A DNA stretch of 64,000 nt from Marsupella aquatica (Eukaryota > Marchantiophyta), in the NCBI GenBank assembly GCA_973895155.1, contig OZ316891.1:20150001-20214000 (forward strand), in the 5' to 3' direction. The translations under genes and the position numbers were made by a program. Shown one piece after another: positions 46,252 to 57,738 of this stretch (the stretch's first letter is position 1; each line of letters starts with the position of its first letter). The notes beneath the pieces were generated by a model, which saw only the letters and a list, made by a program, of their open reading frames with translations, ran no database searches and was not told the DNA's origin.

Positions 46252-49200
46252 ATGGATCTGTTGAAGATTTTGAGCATCATCACTTTTATGTCAGTAATGA
46301 TACTGGTCAATGTGATAGGGAAGGAAATTGGCTTAGCGGCTCATTGTCATGGCTACCATGGAGATCAAATGGGATATGAAGATTGGAGTAATATTCTTTC
46401 AATTGATTGGAATTTTGAAAATGAGCTTGAATCTGAGTTTCAAAAGAGCTCAAACATTTTGGCTGACAGACATCTTCCCGAGATATTTAATTCCGACGTG
46501 AGATTGTGTGAGCATTGCTGTTATGGACCTTCATCAGTTTCAAGTGGCCAGTGCACACACTGTAAGAAAATAGGTAAAGAGTTGCAAAGGGGTGGAAGGA
46601 GGGAGTCACATTTATGGAAGGAAAAAAGCCAGAGAGGCTCTAGTAATTGGCCATCCAAAAAAATTAGCACTTTTGTTGTTGCGCCCAATAACCCCAACAA
46701 TTGGTCACCAAACAAGACGGGCAGAAGTTACAAATTTGAGGCTACAAAACAGAGGACGTATTTAAGTCCAAATGTATATGTTGGAAATCTGCTTGCAAAC
46801 AATCAACGCCTAAGAAATAGAGCAAGAGATATGATACTTGAGAAGGAAATGGAACAAATAGAGAAGAAACTGTCCCCGTTAGATAAATGGCATTTCATGG
46901 TGGGTTACACTGGTTTAGCAGCTTTGAGAGAAGCTGAAAAACTGATTAAGAACCCTGTTCAACACATATCAACAAAGGAAACTGTGAAATATTTCTTAGC
47001 TTTTATCCCAAAGCACTTGGCACAACAAATGAGGACCAACCCAAAGTTTCCTGTTGTAAAACCATTAGTTAAGCACTTGAAGATTGAAGGTCTGAATTTG
47101 GGAAAGAGAATAAGGAATGTAATTAGAAGGCACGAGAAGTCTTCCCTACAAAGAAATATTGCACTGAAGGCTAATCTTGCCAAGGACGAATTGACTGTCC
47201 AACAAGCAATGGACCTTTCCAGAAGATGGGAGTTTACTTTCAAGACCCAGAATTGGCACATGCACAGGGGAGAAAAATGTGCAAAGGGCATAAATACAAA
47301 TTGTGAATTAAATGTTTTAGATTCCACCATTGCTCGTTTTCAACAACACTCCACAAGAATAAAATGTGCGGCTTCAGATGCAACTACTATTATATGCCAT
47401 TTCATTCACAACCAAATACTCCAACACATAGCAGAGTTTATGGCAAGCGAAGCTCTTGTGCAGCTTGTGGAACTAAAACCAAGCTACAAAACCTTCAATT
47501 TCTGGTCAAAGCCTCTTTTGCAAGTACTGCGTAACATACAATTTATCACTTCAACTTTCTTGTCTGATTTTGAAAGTAACACAAGAAATGGAACCTCTAT
47601 TCTTATTAAACAGATAGATTGAACTTGTCTGTCTCCATGGACTGTCAGTGCAGCTTTCACAAACTTTTGAAGCACTAAAGTTTCCATTTTCACTACTAAG
47701 AGCTCTTACCTCTGAAAACACAAGTTGCAAGTGTCTCATGCATGCAACCTAGAATCAACAATGACCTGGGAAACAAATAATGCCTCAGCAAGGGTGCATA
47801 GCTTACACCAGTGCTGTGGCTATCCCAATGCAGACCGTCTCTAGAGGTCGCACACCAATCTATGAAGCTGGTATCCGTGGAGAAGGTGAGATCATTGCGC
47901 ATGCCGATACTGGTATTGATATGAAAGTAAGGCTATCACAGAACTTTTCATACCAATGGACACCCATTCATTTATAATTAGATATTGTATAGAATGATTT
48001 TACTGGACAGTGCATAGTAAGGAGGGCAGATATTTCAATGTCCTTATTCTTCTTGCTTTGGAGAAACCTCTAGCAGTCATCAAATTCAGCTTCAAATATT
48101 GGTGAAAATTTTACTTAAACTACATGAATGGATAAACATTAAGTGATCTGTCCAAAGAGCCCTAGTTGTCACTCCAATGTGAAGGTTAGAGAAATGGAGA
48201 ACTTCCATCTCTACAAACAAACTCTTCCATTAGTCAGATCTCTTAAACTTATTTTCTGGGCATGGTCTAAAGTATCCATATATTACCCACATGTGAACAG
48301 CACTGCTTCTTTTTTGACAAGGATAGACCTATTCCATTTAATTATATTGATTACGATGCCCGGAAGGTCATTCAATATAAGGCCTTGGTCGGAGGCGATT
48401 TCTTTGATATGCCTATGGGGCATGGCACACATGTAGCAGGAAGCCTTGCAGGTGATACAGAAGTTGGTGGAGACAGTTTCTCTGGTATGGCACCAGCTGC
48501 AAAGATAGGTAAGTAAAAGATCTCAACATTTTTTCCCACTGTTCTCCTTGGTCTGTGAAAATAGAATGAAATATACTTATTTTGAATGGCATGTGGTGCC
48601 AGTACCTTTTGTAGTTGAACTCCCAAGTCCTAGCTCACATTGCAACATATCTATTTATTGAGAAATTCTAAAGACTTGATTTCCAAAAGCTGCAGCTAGA
48701 GTCAAACTTGTCAGGAGCCTAAGTACTAGGAGGAATTAAATTGTTCCCTCACTCTCCACATACATGTTCATTCAGTAATTCTCCTCTATAAAGTCCCAGA
48801 TACACTTTCACTTGCTCACCTCAAAAAAAGTTTGGCTGTATGTTTCCAGCTTTCTTTGATATGGGAAGTGGATCTCATGAGCTAATTAATGCGCCCAATA
48901 ATCTAGCAAAGGGTCTTTTTGCATATGGATATCTAGCAGGGGCCAGAATTTTTAGTAACTCTTGGGGTAATGTTAATCTTAACCTTACACCTTATTCCTA
49001 CATTTTGTCAACTTTGTCAATAACTATCTCAGTTAGTTTGTTACAATTCCTCTGAAAGCTAAATTGTTTCAAATAGGTTAAGTGGCTTGGATTCAAATAT
49101 CCTTTCTCTTTGCATGACGAACCAGTTTGTGACAAATGAAATCCAGTGGTAATGGTAAGTGCATAGACACAGCCCCTCCTATTTTCACTCTGTCCAATTA

Positions 49201-52200
49201 CTCAGTCGTTAATCTATGGCTCTGCCTGTCATCTTGACAGGAGATATGCTACATGGCTATGGATCTGGACCTCATGATGTAGATTTATTCTCTTATGAGT
49301 AAGGTGTTCATTTGCAAATTCCCTGATCCTTATATCACTAGTGATATCTAAACTTCTGCTAAAAATTCATCAAATGAAGCCAGAAAATATTTTAATAGTT
49401 TAAGGCAAGGGTTGATCAGTCAGACCTGGTTACATAATTAGGTACACCAGACTACCAAATAGGCATTGAGTTTGGGAGGAGACAGGGCAACATTATCAAG
49501 ATTCAAATACACTTGTTCATAATTAAATATATACAGCAGCCCTTTCAGTGTTACATTAACTAAACTTAAAACTCAGCTTGACAAACTTTTAAACCCATTG
49601 ACTTGCAAACCTTATTTTCAAAGAAATAGACATCTATTTAAACTCAAAGAGTAATTTCATTTGTAGAAAAGTCCACACTTTGGAGCCTCAAGGCTGCTAA
49701 GTTCACCTGAGTTGCATGGTTGAATGTTGTGGTCGGCCTGAGCATCAACTTCACCCATATGAAGTAAACTATTTACTTCAGTGACAGCTTGAGAATTGAT
49801 GGACTGCGTGTGTAAACTCTTTTCTAAATACCATATTGAGATTTTGTCTTTTAAAATAGTAAGAACCATAATGTAAACACGGGATTATTGGTGAGAGTGT
49901 AGATTCTTAGTAATATTGTTGCACATGTGATAACATGATGAAAATTTTATTCATAGGTTGATCTTACATTCCCTAGAATTTTAATACCTTGCAGACATGA
50001 AGACGTACTTATTTTGTTTGCTGCTGGCAACTCTGGCGATAGAGGTGCAAGCACCATCGCAAGTCCCGCTACCTCAAAAAATTGCCTTGCTGTATGTTGA
50101 GTATGTTGTCTATCCAACACTATTGCCTTACACAAAAATTAGAACCACTAGTGTTTTCTACAGACATAATGGCAAATATCATTCTATAAATGGTAAGCAA
50201 ATGTTGAGAGCTGTACGTGTCGTGGGCTCTTTGGGACAAGGCACATCATAACTAGATAGATTATCATTGGATGCAAGGAATAGTTTCCAGTTGATCTTTT
50301 TGCATATGAAAAATTGCTGCATTCATTTCATATATCACACTGCCCAGAAACAAACAGTGCCAAACTAGGAGACATGATCCCAAGGCAGGAGACCCAATAA
50401 AGGGGCTAACACAAGAGGAAACCCCAAGGATTGATTTTCTAACAAAAGTGACCACCATTGTGAGTAAAGTTTTAATGTAGAAGACACTAAATTGTCATTC
50501 ATCTCTTGAAACTTCTCACATCACAACATACCTATTGCAGGTAGGAGCATCATTGAATGCAATGGACAGTTTCCAGTCCACCTTGCCATCTGAAGAGCTG
50601 CTGCCTTTTGAGTTTCTAACAACTGTTGCACCATTCTCAAGTGTTGGTCCAACCACAGATGGGCGGACAAAGCCAGATATTCTAGCTCCGTGAGCAATTA
50701 ATCAACCATACAAATCTGCCTGCAATTGGTTCTATTCAACAAACACACTAATCAATTATCAACCATTGATTGATCCAAATGTTTCTACAGCCCATTTAAG
50801 ATCTTTTTCAGCTCTATATTATCTCACAATAGAATCATTACTCCCCACCATATAAGCTTTTTCAATTCATCGCTTGGCATGCTGTCATGTCTATGGCGGT
50901 TACATAAACCAAGGCTTTACATAAAGTTGTAGACTGCTAGTGGCTAAAATTTGGAACCCATGTATGCTCAAGAGTAAATTATGTGTGTATCTTGTTTATT
51001 AGTGGCATGGAGATTTGGTCATCCGCTTCACAAGGTGCAAGTCAAGTTGGAAGTTGCCAAGTATTACCAAATCAAGTAACTAAGCTTCTGCTATCAAGAA
51101 CCATTAGACAGAGCTTTTGAAAAGTTATTGTATTGTGAGTGAAGCAACCAGCTTGACGTACATCCTCCTGGGATTAGACTTGCAGTCAGCACAAAGGGAT
51201 GAAAAGGGGAAAAATACTGGTTGATTTCTCCCCTATTCCCTGCAATGAGTATATATATGTTCATATAAATAATTAAAGCAGTTAGTTGTAATTTATTTGT
51301 CTGAAAGTCATATGAAACCATCGGCAAGGAATATAAGTTTTCCATGGGACCCAGATGGGAAAGTACGTCTCCATACTGTAAGCTAAACCCCATGAGCAGA
51401 CATCAAACCCTTAAAGCCAAAAAGTAATTCCCTGAAAAATCTCATTCAAAATGAAGTATGCTCTTTCTCTCTATTTGATGTTTGTTTTTTGGTCAAGATT
51501 TCTGGTTTGTCTTGAGTCTTGAGTTTGTATTCTCTTTAATCACTCTGTGTTACACCCCATTTCCGTCATATCATGTGATATTGTGTTCAATTCTAACATC
51601 AGAGTTTACTGTTGTAGGGTACGTCTTGTGCAACGCCTCTTATAGCTGGTGCAGCAGCACTCGTGAGGCAATATTTTAGAGAAGGATACTATCCTCTAGG
51701 TACTTGCTTTCTCTATCCCTCAATCCATGACATATTGGCAAGGTGTTATGTTATCATGTGCATGGAAAATTGCAGTAGTCACACTCAAGGGTGTTTCATG
51801 GTCCTAACAAGTCACTGCTAAATTTACCTGGCCATCAAATGGAGTGCTCATGTATGCTCCAAAAATTAATGTTCAAAGGTCTGCTATGACGTACTGTATA
51901 AAGGTTCCAAGTCTTCCAACAATTCATTTACTCCAACTGGAGCTTTATTGAAGGCAATATTGATTCACAGGTACTGGAGAATACAAATTCACTCTTGGAC
52001 CTTCTTCAAGAGTATTGTTTCTTTAGTGGAATATGTTGAAGATTTTTGTTGAAATTGTATTTTGCTACCTCTGTTCATGATATATGACAAGAACACCCAT
52101 AGAATCCAAAATTATGGGCCTCATGGAAATATCAATGAATGGTTGTATACTTACTAAAATTCCATTCATAAAAGGAATATTTTGATCAAGATTCTCCAGG

Positions 52201-55016
52201 ATGACAATGCATGCATCACCAATAACCATCATTTGTTTGGTTCTTAGTGGCGTTCACATGGATGCATGGTTTAGTCCAGCGCATTTGGAAAAGCTCAATG
52301 AGCAACCACCAAATAACATGGAAGGTAGCTTATGTGTGATGTCCCAAGAAAAATAATTAGCGACAACTAGTTCAATTGTTTTAAAAAATAATGTAATAAA
52401 GTCTGCCAAATGACGATGCTCTTTTCTTCAATTTTAATACACTGCTTCACTTTCATTAATGTGGGTAGCTATTTTTGTTTGAACTATGATTTCCCATTCC
52501 ATAATTTTTTCTTCAAAGATGGAAGTCTGTCTTTTTCAGATCTCTCCACATGAATCAAGCCATCATTATGGTTTAAACTATTTTTTGTGTGATTCTTATT
52601 CTAAACAAGGGGACCCGTAAGATTTTCCCACATTATAGAATTGAATTTTTGATTTCATTACCAGGCATGCATTGTCCATGCTAACTATACTGGTCACAAA
52701 TTAATATCTTAATAAAACAAAGTTTCTTGAAGTTGTTAATTGGTCTAACAATTTCCTAGTATGATTGCATGGGCTGCTGTCTGGCCCCCAGTGGATTCCA
52801 GTAGCAGCACCATGAGCTTCCGGTCAACCTGATCACCGTACTATAGGTAGCATTGCCAATGGAGTAAAGGGCCAAAAGTGATGGACCCAATTAACTAGGT
52901 CCGGGTGGGGGCTAGAAATAGGGGGACCAAAGTTGGTCTGGGCCGGGAAATACATATGTGAACTAAGGAAGTATATGTCCTAGAACCCTCACCAAACCAT
53001 CAGAGTACCCTGATCAGTTGGGATCCGTCATTTCTCCCTCCATGCCAATGACTAGCACTAGGCATTGTGACATTCAATAAGAGTGGGAGAGGTTGGTTGG
53101 CTTCCAATCTGAGCTGCATCCTGGTGGGGTAGTCCTGGCGTGTCATTTCCATGGCACCTTGTTGTCATCCGGGGACAACCGATAGCTTGAGAGCCACGGG
53201 TGATCAAGGAACTAGCTAGTGGTTCCATTAAGAAGTGGGCAACCAGAAAAGAAAGTCAGTAGCTGGACCCTGACTTGGGTTTGGGGCCCTATAGTGCGCT
53301 AATATTGTAGCCAACTCCCTTGTATGAAAAGTTGCAGGAGCATATTAATCCTTAGACTAGCTGAAACATTATTGAAGGAATATCAGGAATATGAGGTACC
53401 CTAGGTGTTTACAAGCACTAATTAATAGTACGGTATTGCTTGGAATGAACGATAGCTTACCCATGCAGAAAAGCAATATTGTACACTGCTATCCCCCAAA
53501 ATATTCACTTTTGACTTTGACATTTTGGTCATTACTTTATTTTAGTTTAATTTGCTTTAACCTTTGCAACTTGCATTGCCAACAGGTTATGGACGGGTTG
53601 TTTTGGAAAGAGTGTTGATATTCTCGCCACCATTAGAAGGAGGAAAAAATAAGCGACCGTCACGGTTACTAGTAAAATCAGGTGCAGACCATGGAGCCAT
53701 TCTCAAGCATGGGGAGAAACATGTGCTGCTGATACATATTCTATCTGATGCAGAGGCTCTTCATGTCACAATGGTAAAACAATAACGTAGGGAAAATTTG
53801 GCACTCCAAACAATTCTAATAAATTATTACTCAAATGCCTCTAATTGTGTTCATGACCAAGTCACACTTGTACCCAGGTCAAATATGTTTTTACAAATTA
53901 CATGCTCTCTCTAGAGACTCATGAGATTGGATAAACGTAACAAGTATTATGCATAAGTGCTGCCCTTAATTGCAAGTGACCTGGTTTCAAACTGGGATAG
54001 GTATGGATGGATCCACCAGCAACACCTGGTAGCTCAAATCCCATGATCAATGATTTGGACCTAGTGATAGGACGGAACCAAATGCCATACTTTCCCAATG
54101 GAAAGAGTTCCAAGGACTCGACCAATAATGTGGAGGCTGTTTCTGGTGAGTTGATTGAAGACGTAGACAAGTTTATTCATGCATAGGTTCTTCTAATTAA
54201 TCAAATGGTTCATCTGGAATAAGAAGTCTCTTTACTTGGCCATCAAAGAAAAATGCACAATTCCCATCCTGCAGACATTGAGCAAGAGTGGAAATAACTT
54301 AGGAATACCCTCTAGTGAAAATCTAAGTTCAAGGTTAGGTCCATTGCTTCGTAGTTTAAGTAGGAACACTCCACGAAGTTGGATATAGTTTACAGGGCCA
54401 ACTTGAAGGAACGTCATGCAATACATATCATTGCTGCAAACATTTTTATCATAGAGCAGTTTAAAGCGAACAGTTGAGGAAGTGGGACATTTTTTACTGG
54501 GCCAACTGAAGGAACCTCTTGCAACACATGCACATGTCATTGGTGCACACCTTTTATCATAGAGTAAAGCACACGTACTAATTTCATCCCCACAATATAT
54601 AGAGTGCTGCCTTTAGCTAGTGAGTAGGGTAACTTAAAATGTGACCATCTAATTGTTAGCAGCATATATTTAAATGTTGTCCAATGTGCAAAGCATTCCT
54701 ACATAGATAGAATGGACATATGAGTATTGCCTATGATTGATGCATCCTGAATTTGTTTCTTATTAGTGTTGATTTGGCTGCAGTGATGAAGCCTATCCGT
54801 GGAACATGGATAGTAGAGGTGAAAGGTTCAACAGTTGTGAGCAAGAAGCAACCATATGCTCTTGTCATTACAGGACATTTTGTAGTGCTTGATGATCAAG
54901 TAGTTAGTAGTGACCACAAGAGACACTCTTCTCCACTCCTTTACTTTATGGGATTCTTCTTTCATCCTTTCCTTTTGGTAATTCTGACAAGCTGGTTACT
55001 ACAGTCACTATTGTGA
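46252..55016 (+). CDS. Kp43-like secreted subtilisin protease (S8), about 14 exons
   Basis: Exons: 46252-47523, 47789-47926, 48301-48508, 48850-48966, 49241-49298, 49995-50091, 50541-50689, 51003-51075, 51618-51699, 51904-51970, 53429-53472 (uncertain), 53586-53773, 54001-54145, 54784-55016; about 956 residues. Parts in order: signal peptide about 1-26; a 400-residue pro-region with a Cys-rich patch (CEHCCYG, CTHCKK) and an inhibitor-like YFLAFIPKHL; catalytic Asp464 in ADTGID; His511 in GHGTHVAGS; oxyanion Asn610 in FAAGNSGDRG; APFSSVGPTTDGRTKPDILAP; Ser707 in GTSCATPLIAG; then a beta-sandwich domain (VWMDPPATPGS, NDLDLVIG). This architecture is the Kp43/bacillopeptidase-like branch of subtilases, not the usual plant SBT branch with a PA domain. 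The end is a hydrophobic stretch after SSDHKRHSSP, possibly a membrane anchor. Predicted role: secreted or membrane-tethered endopeptidase. The target is unknown. Confidence 0.85.
51971..53428 (+). other. Long intron of the subtilase containing a dispersed repeat
   Basis: This is much the longest intron of the gene. It contains at 52840-52990 a diverged copy of the repeat with ACCAAAGTTGGTCTG, related to 4440-4640 and 25920-26170. A frame at 52755-52830 begins with an acceptor-like CCTAG but runs into a stop and does not fit the protein family, so it is not included. The acceptor at 53427-53428 is chosen because it restores the expected Ser-Thr after LIH. Confidence 0.55.
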
Positions 55017-55485
55017 CAAATTTATTCTGTAAATTAATGCTCCACGATGTTCATTTTGCAATATCTTAAAAATGACTTATTCTAACATTTTATTTGATTA
55101 TTGTTTTTTTGGACTTCATACATGCATTCATGCGACTGCACTAAAGGTGTGGACTTACATGCCACAATACATGTGACAAGTTTGTTTCTTATGAACTTGG
55201 AGTCAGTCCTTGTGGGGCTGTTGGTTGATAAGCTAGCTGTGATGGCTTGAGGTGTTTCTCTATCTTCTCTTACCAGGCTCCAAGTTTGAACCATTATAAG
55301 TGGAACTCTTTTGGACTCATGAATCCTAGTAGAGGTGTTGAGAGGGGGAACTACTTGAGCCTGAAGACTTAGTAGCATTCCAAGTTTGAACTCCTTGAGT
55401 CATTGCCAATGCGTAATCTACCTGAAAACAATATATCATCTTTCCTAAGTCTCCAATGAGACTGGTAGTTTTACAAACACCAATG
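55017..55485. other. 3' flank of the subtilase gene
   Basis: AT-rich sequence with no recognisable gene. Minus-strand frame 55082-55378 shows no domain. Probable 3' UTR at its start. Confidence 0.45.
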
Positions 55486-55489
55486 TAAC

Positions 55490-55725
55490 AGGAAGGCCAC
55501 TCTTCTTCCTCATGAAGTTCACAAATCCTGATCCACTACCTATCTTTGTAGGATGTGCCTCAAGAATGTCCTCCAAAATAAAAGATACTCTTTTGGTGCC
55601 ACATATGGGGCCACTCTTCTTCCTCACAAAGTTCACAAATCCTGACCGAGACCTATCTTTGTAGGAAGTGCCTCAAGGATGTCCTCCAAAACAAAATACT
55701 CTTTTGATGTCACATATGGGCCACA
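55490..55725. repeat. Tandem duplication of about 118 bp, two units
   Basis: Two consecutive units share CACTCTTCTTCCTCA, AAGTTCACAAATCCTGA, ACCTATCTTTGTAGGA, GTGCCTCAAG.ATGTCCTCC and ACTCTTTTG.TG.CACATATG. The first starts near 55497 and the second near 55612. Divergence is modest, about one base in ten by eye. Confidence 0.85.
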
Positions 55726-57738
55726 AAACCGTCTGTCTCTCCATCTTGGAACTTCGGAATTCCATGGGGAAGAAGGCCAACTTATCCCTGAGTTTCTAGT
55801 TTTAGTTTGGAGTGTCTTTATCCAGCGCCATGTTTTTTTTTGGGGGGGTGGGGGGGTTAAGGCAATCTAAAGCCCTCTTACAAGGGCATTGGCCCAACAA
55901 GGAGCACCTCATCCAAACCCCACCCCGGTGAGAGGGCTACACCAACACTTTCTTTGATGGGTAAGTATGTGGTGCCCTTCACTGGAATCATTGTCAGAGT
56001 AGGTGAACAGAGACGAAAGTTGAGGAAGTGATGTCAAGTAGAAACTTCTGCAATTTGGCAAGGCCGATTACCCCAACCATATCACACGTAGCATGCTTGA
56101 TGCTGGAATGTATCAACCAAGTTACTTGCCCTTTCTCTTTAAATGTCTCCAAGCCTAAGCCTAAACTCATACCTTTTATGTTGAAAGCCGTGAGGATTTA
56201 TCCGTTTAATCCGAGTTGAAAGTTTCTTTCCGTAGATCAACTTGACCACGTGCCATGGAAAGGTGGGGTTATCCGCTGAAAGCAGATCAATCTCCCCAGG
56301 TGAGTAATTGTCTAGGGTCATTTCTCCAAGTTAGGAAGAATTTGGAATCTTCCTGGCTTGTTTGTCAACTCTGTAGCTTATATTGTGTGTGACTCTGTAC
56401 ATTATATTGTTCTGTGACGACTATTTGTGCCATACACCAAGCTGCATACCCCCGATGAAAACCAGTGATTGAAATGCAAAGAGAAATGAAAGCATCATGA
56501 TGCGCCGTTCTCAGCTTGTGGCGAGGTGAATGGTGAGTCTTTCTGGAGCCCCTTCATGTGCAAACCTACATTTAAAGAACTCCAGGTCAAGAATCCTAGA
56601 TGGTCTGATGAGGAACTTCCACAGGAGCTCCTTCCAAAAATGAGGAGTCCAAGAAGTCGAAGGACCCCATCATTCAGAGCATCTGACACAAAAAAGAATT
56701 GCAAACAAGAATTGAGAATTTTTGCAAACATCATAGAGCACATCGATTTCACTGGGCAAACCCCTTCAACTGGAAGTAGAGTATGATCCAATTTCCTAGT
56801 TTCTTGAACTTAATTTCAAGTGACTTCCTGAATTTTAGTTCTCATCATTCCTCCTAAGAGCCCCGCGTTTCATTGCCGGGGACTTTTCAGACGTAAAAGT
56901 CTCTGTAACACAAACAACACGCACCCCAGAGTATACATCTACTAAAGATCTCAGCAAACAATCACATTAGAATGTAAACCCCGATACAGCAGCAAAGTGC
57001 CGTGGCTGAGATGAGTCGATTATATACTGCCATGCCCACCATCAACTTTCTTCAAATTTACCTTCCAAACATGCCCATTGAGGTGGGGTGAGTGCTAACA
57101 TCAACAAACAGCCTTCGACAGCAGGCTCTACGCCATGACTCCTGCATTCAATGCAAGTTCAATTTTAACAGATGGGCAAGTGAAACCTTTTACAGACTAC
57201 ATAAACTGCAAACATCTCGGAGCTAGCAATGCCTTGCAGCTCCACTGAAGTCTGTTTCGTGAGTGAGAGTCGTCTCCTGTTACTAGACTCCAGCACACAG
57301 AGAACACGGCACAATTCATCAGCCCCCCAAATCAGTAAAGAGGCAACGAGTGACAAGCTATACAACCATAAATGTTCAGATGCCAGGTTTGCGCAGAAAG
57401 AAAGGCAAGGACCATCCCGCAATGAATGTACCAACTTGGGGTGATGTAGCCAAAACAGTACTCATAATCATCAGCGTCAATCATTCCTCATCCGATTGGA
57501 AATCTACAGACAGATAAGAGTAGAACAACAAGAAAATGAGAACACAGCTTAATACCGAGAAGAAATCTCTGCTCACCGAAATCCAAGGTTTGATGTACAT
57601 TCCAGTCCTACTAACCTAAAAGCTGTTCTAAAGTCTGCGCCACCGACTTCGAGAAATCTGAATAACAGAAGCGCTACTGTAGGCTTCTTGCGGTGCACTG
57701 CCAGATGATGGTAGAAATCTTTGAACCTGTAAAACTCT
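55726..57738. other. Gene-free region; right end is the 3' flank of LUC7
   Basis: An interrupted G-run (TTTTTTTTTGGGGGGGTGGGG, about 55834-55853) is present. An 86-codon frame at 56526-56786 (+) shows no domain. About 57450-57738 is probably 3' UTR of the minus-strand LUC7 gene. I see nothing else to support. Confidence 0.5.

Noticed and set aside
52755-52830. Candidate subtilase exon beginning SMIAWAAVW
   Set aside because: It has an acceptor-like CCTAG and the right phase, but runs to a stop without a suitable donor and does not fit the family sequence expected at this point.
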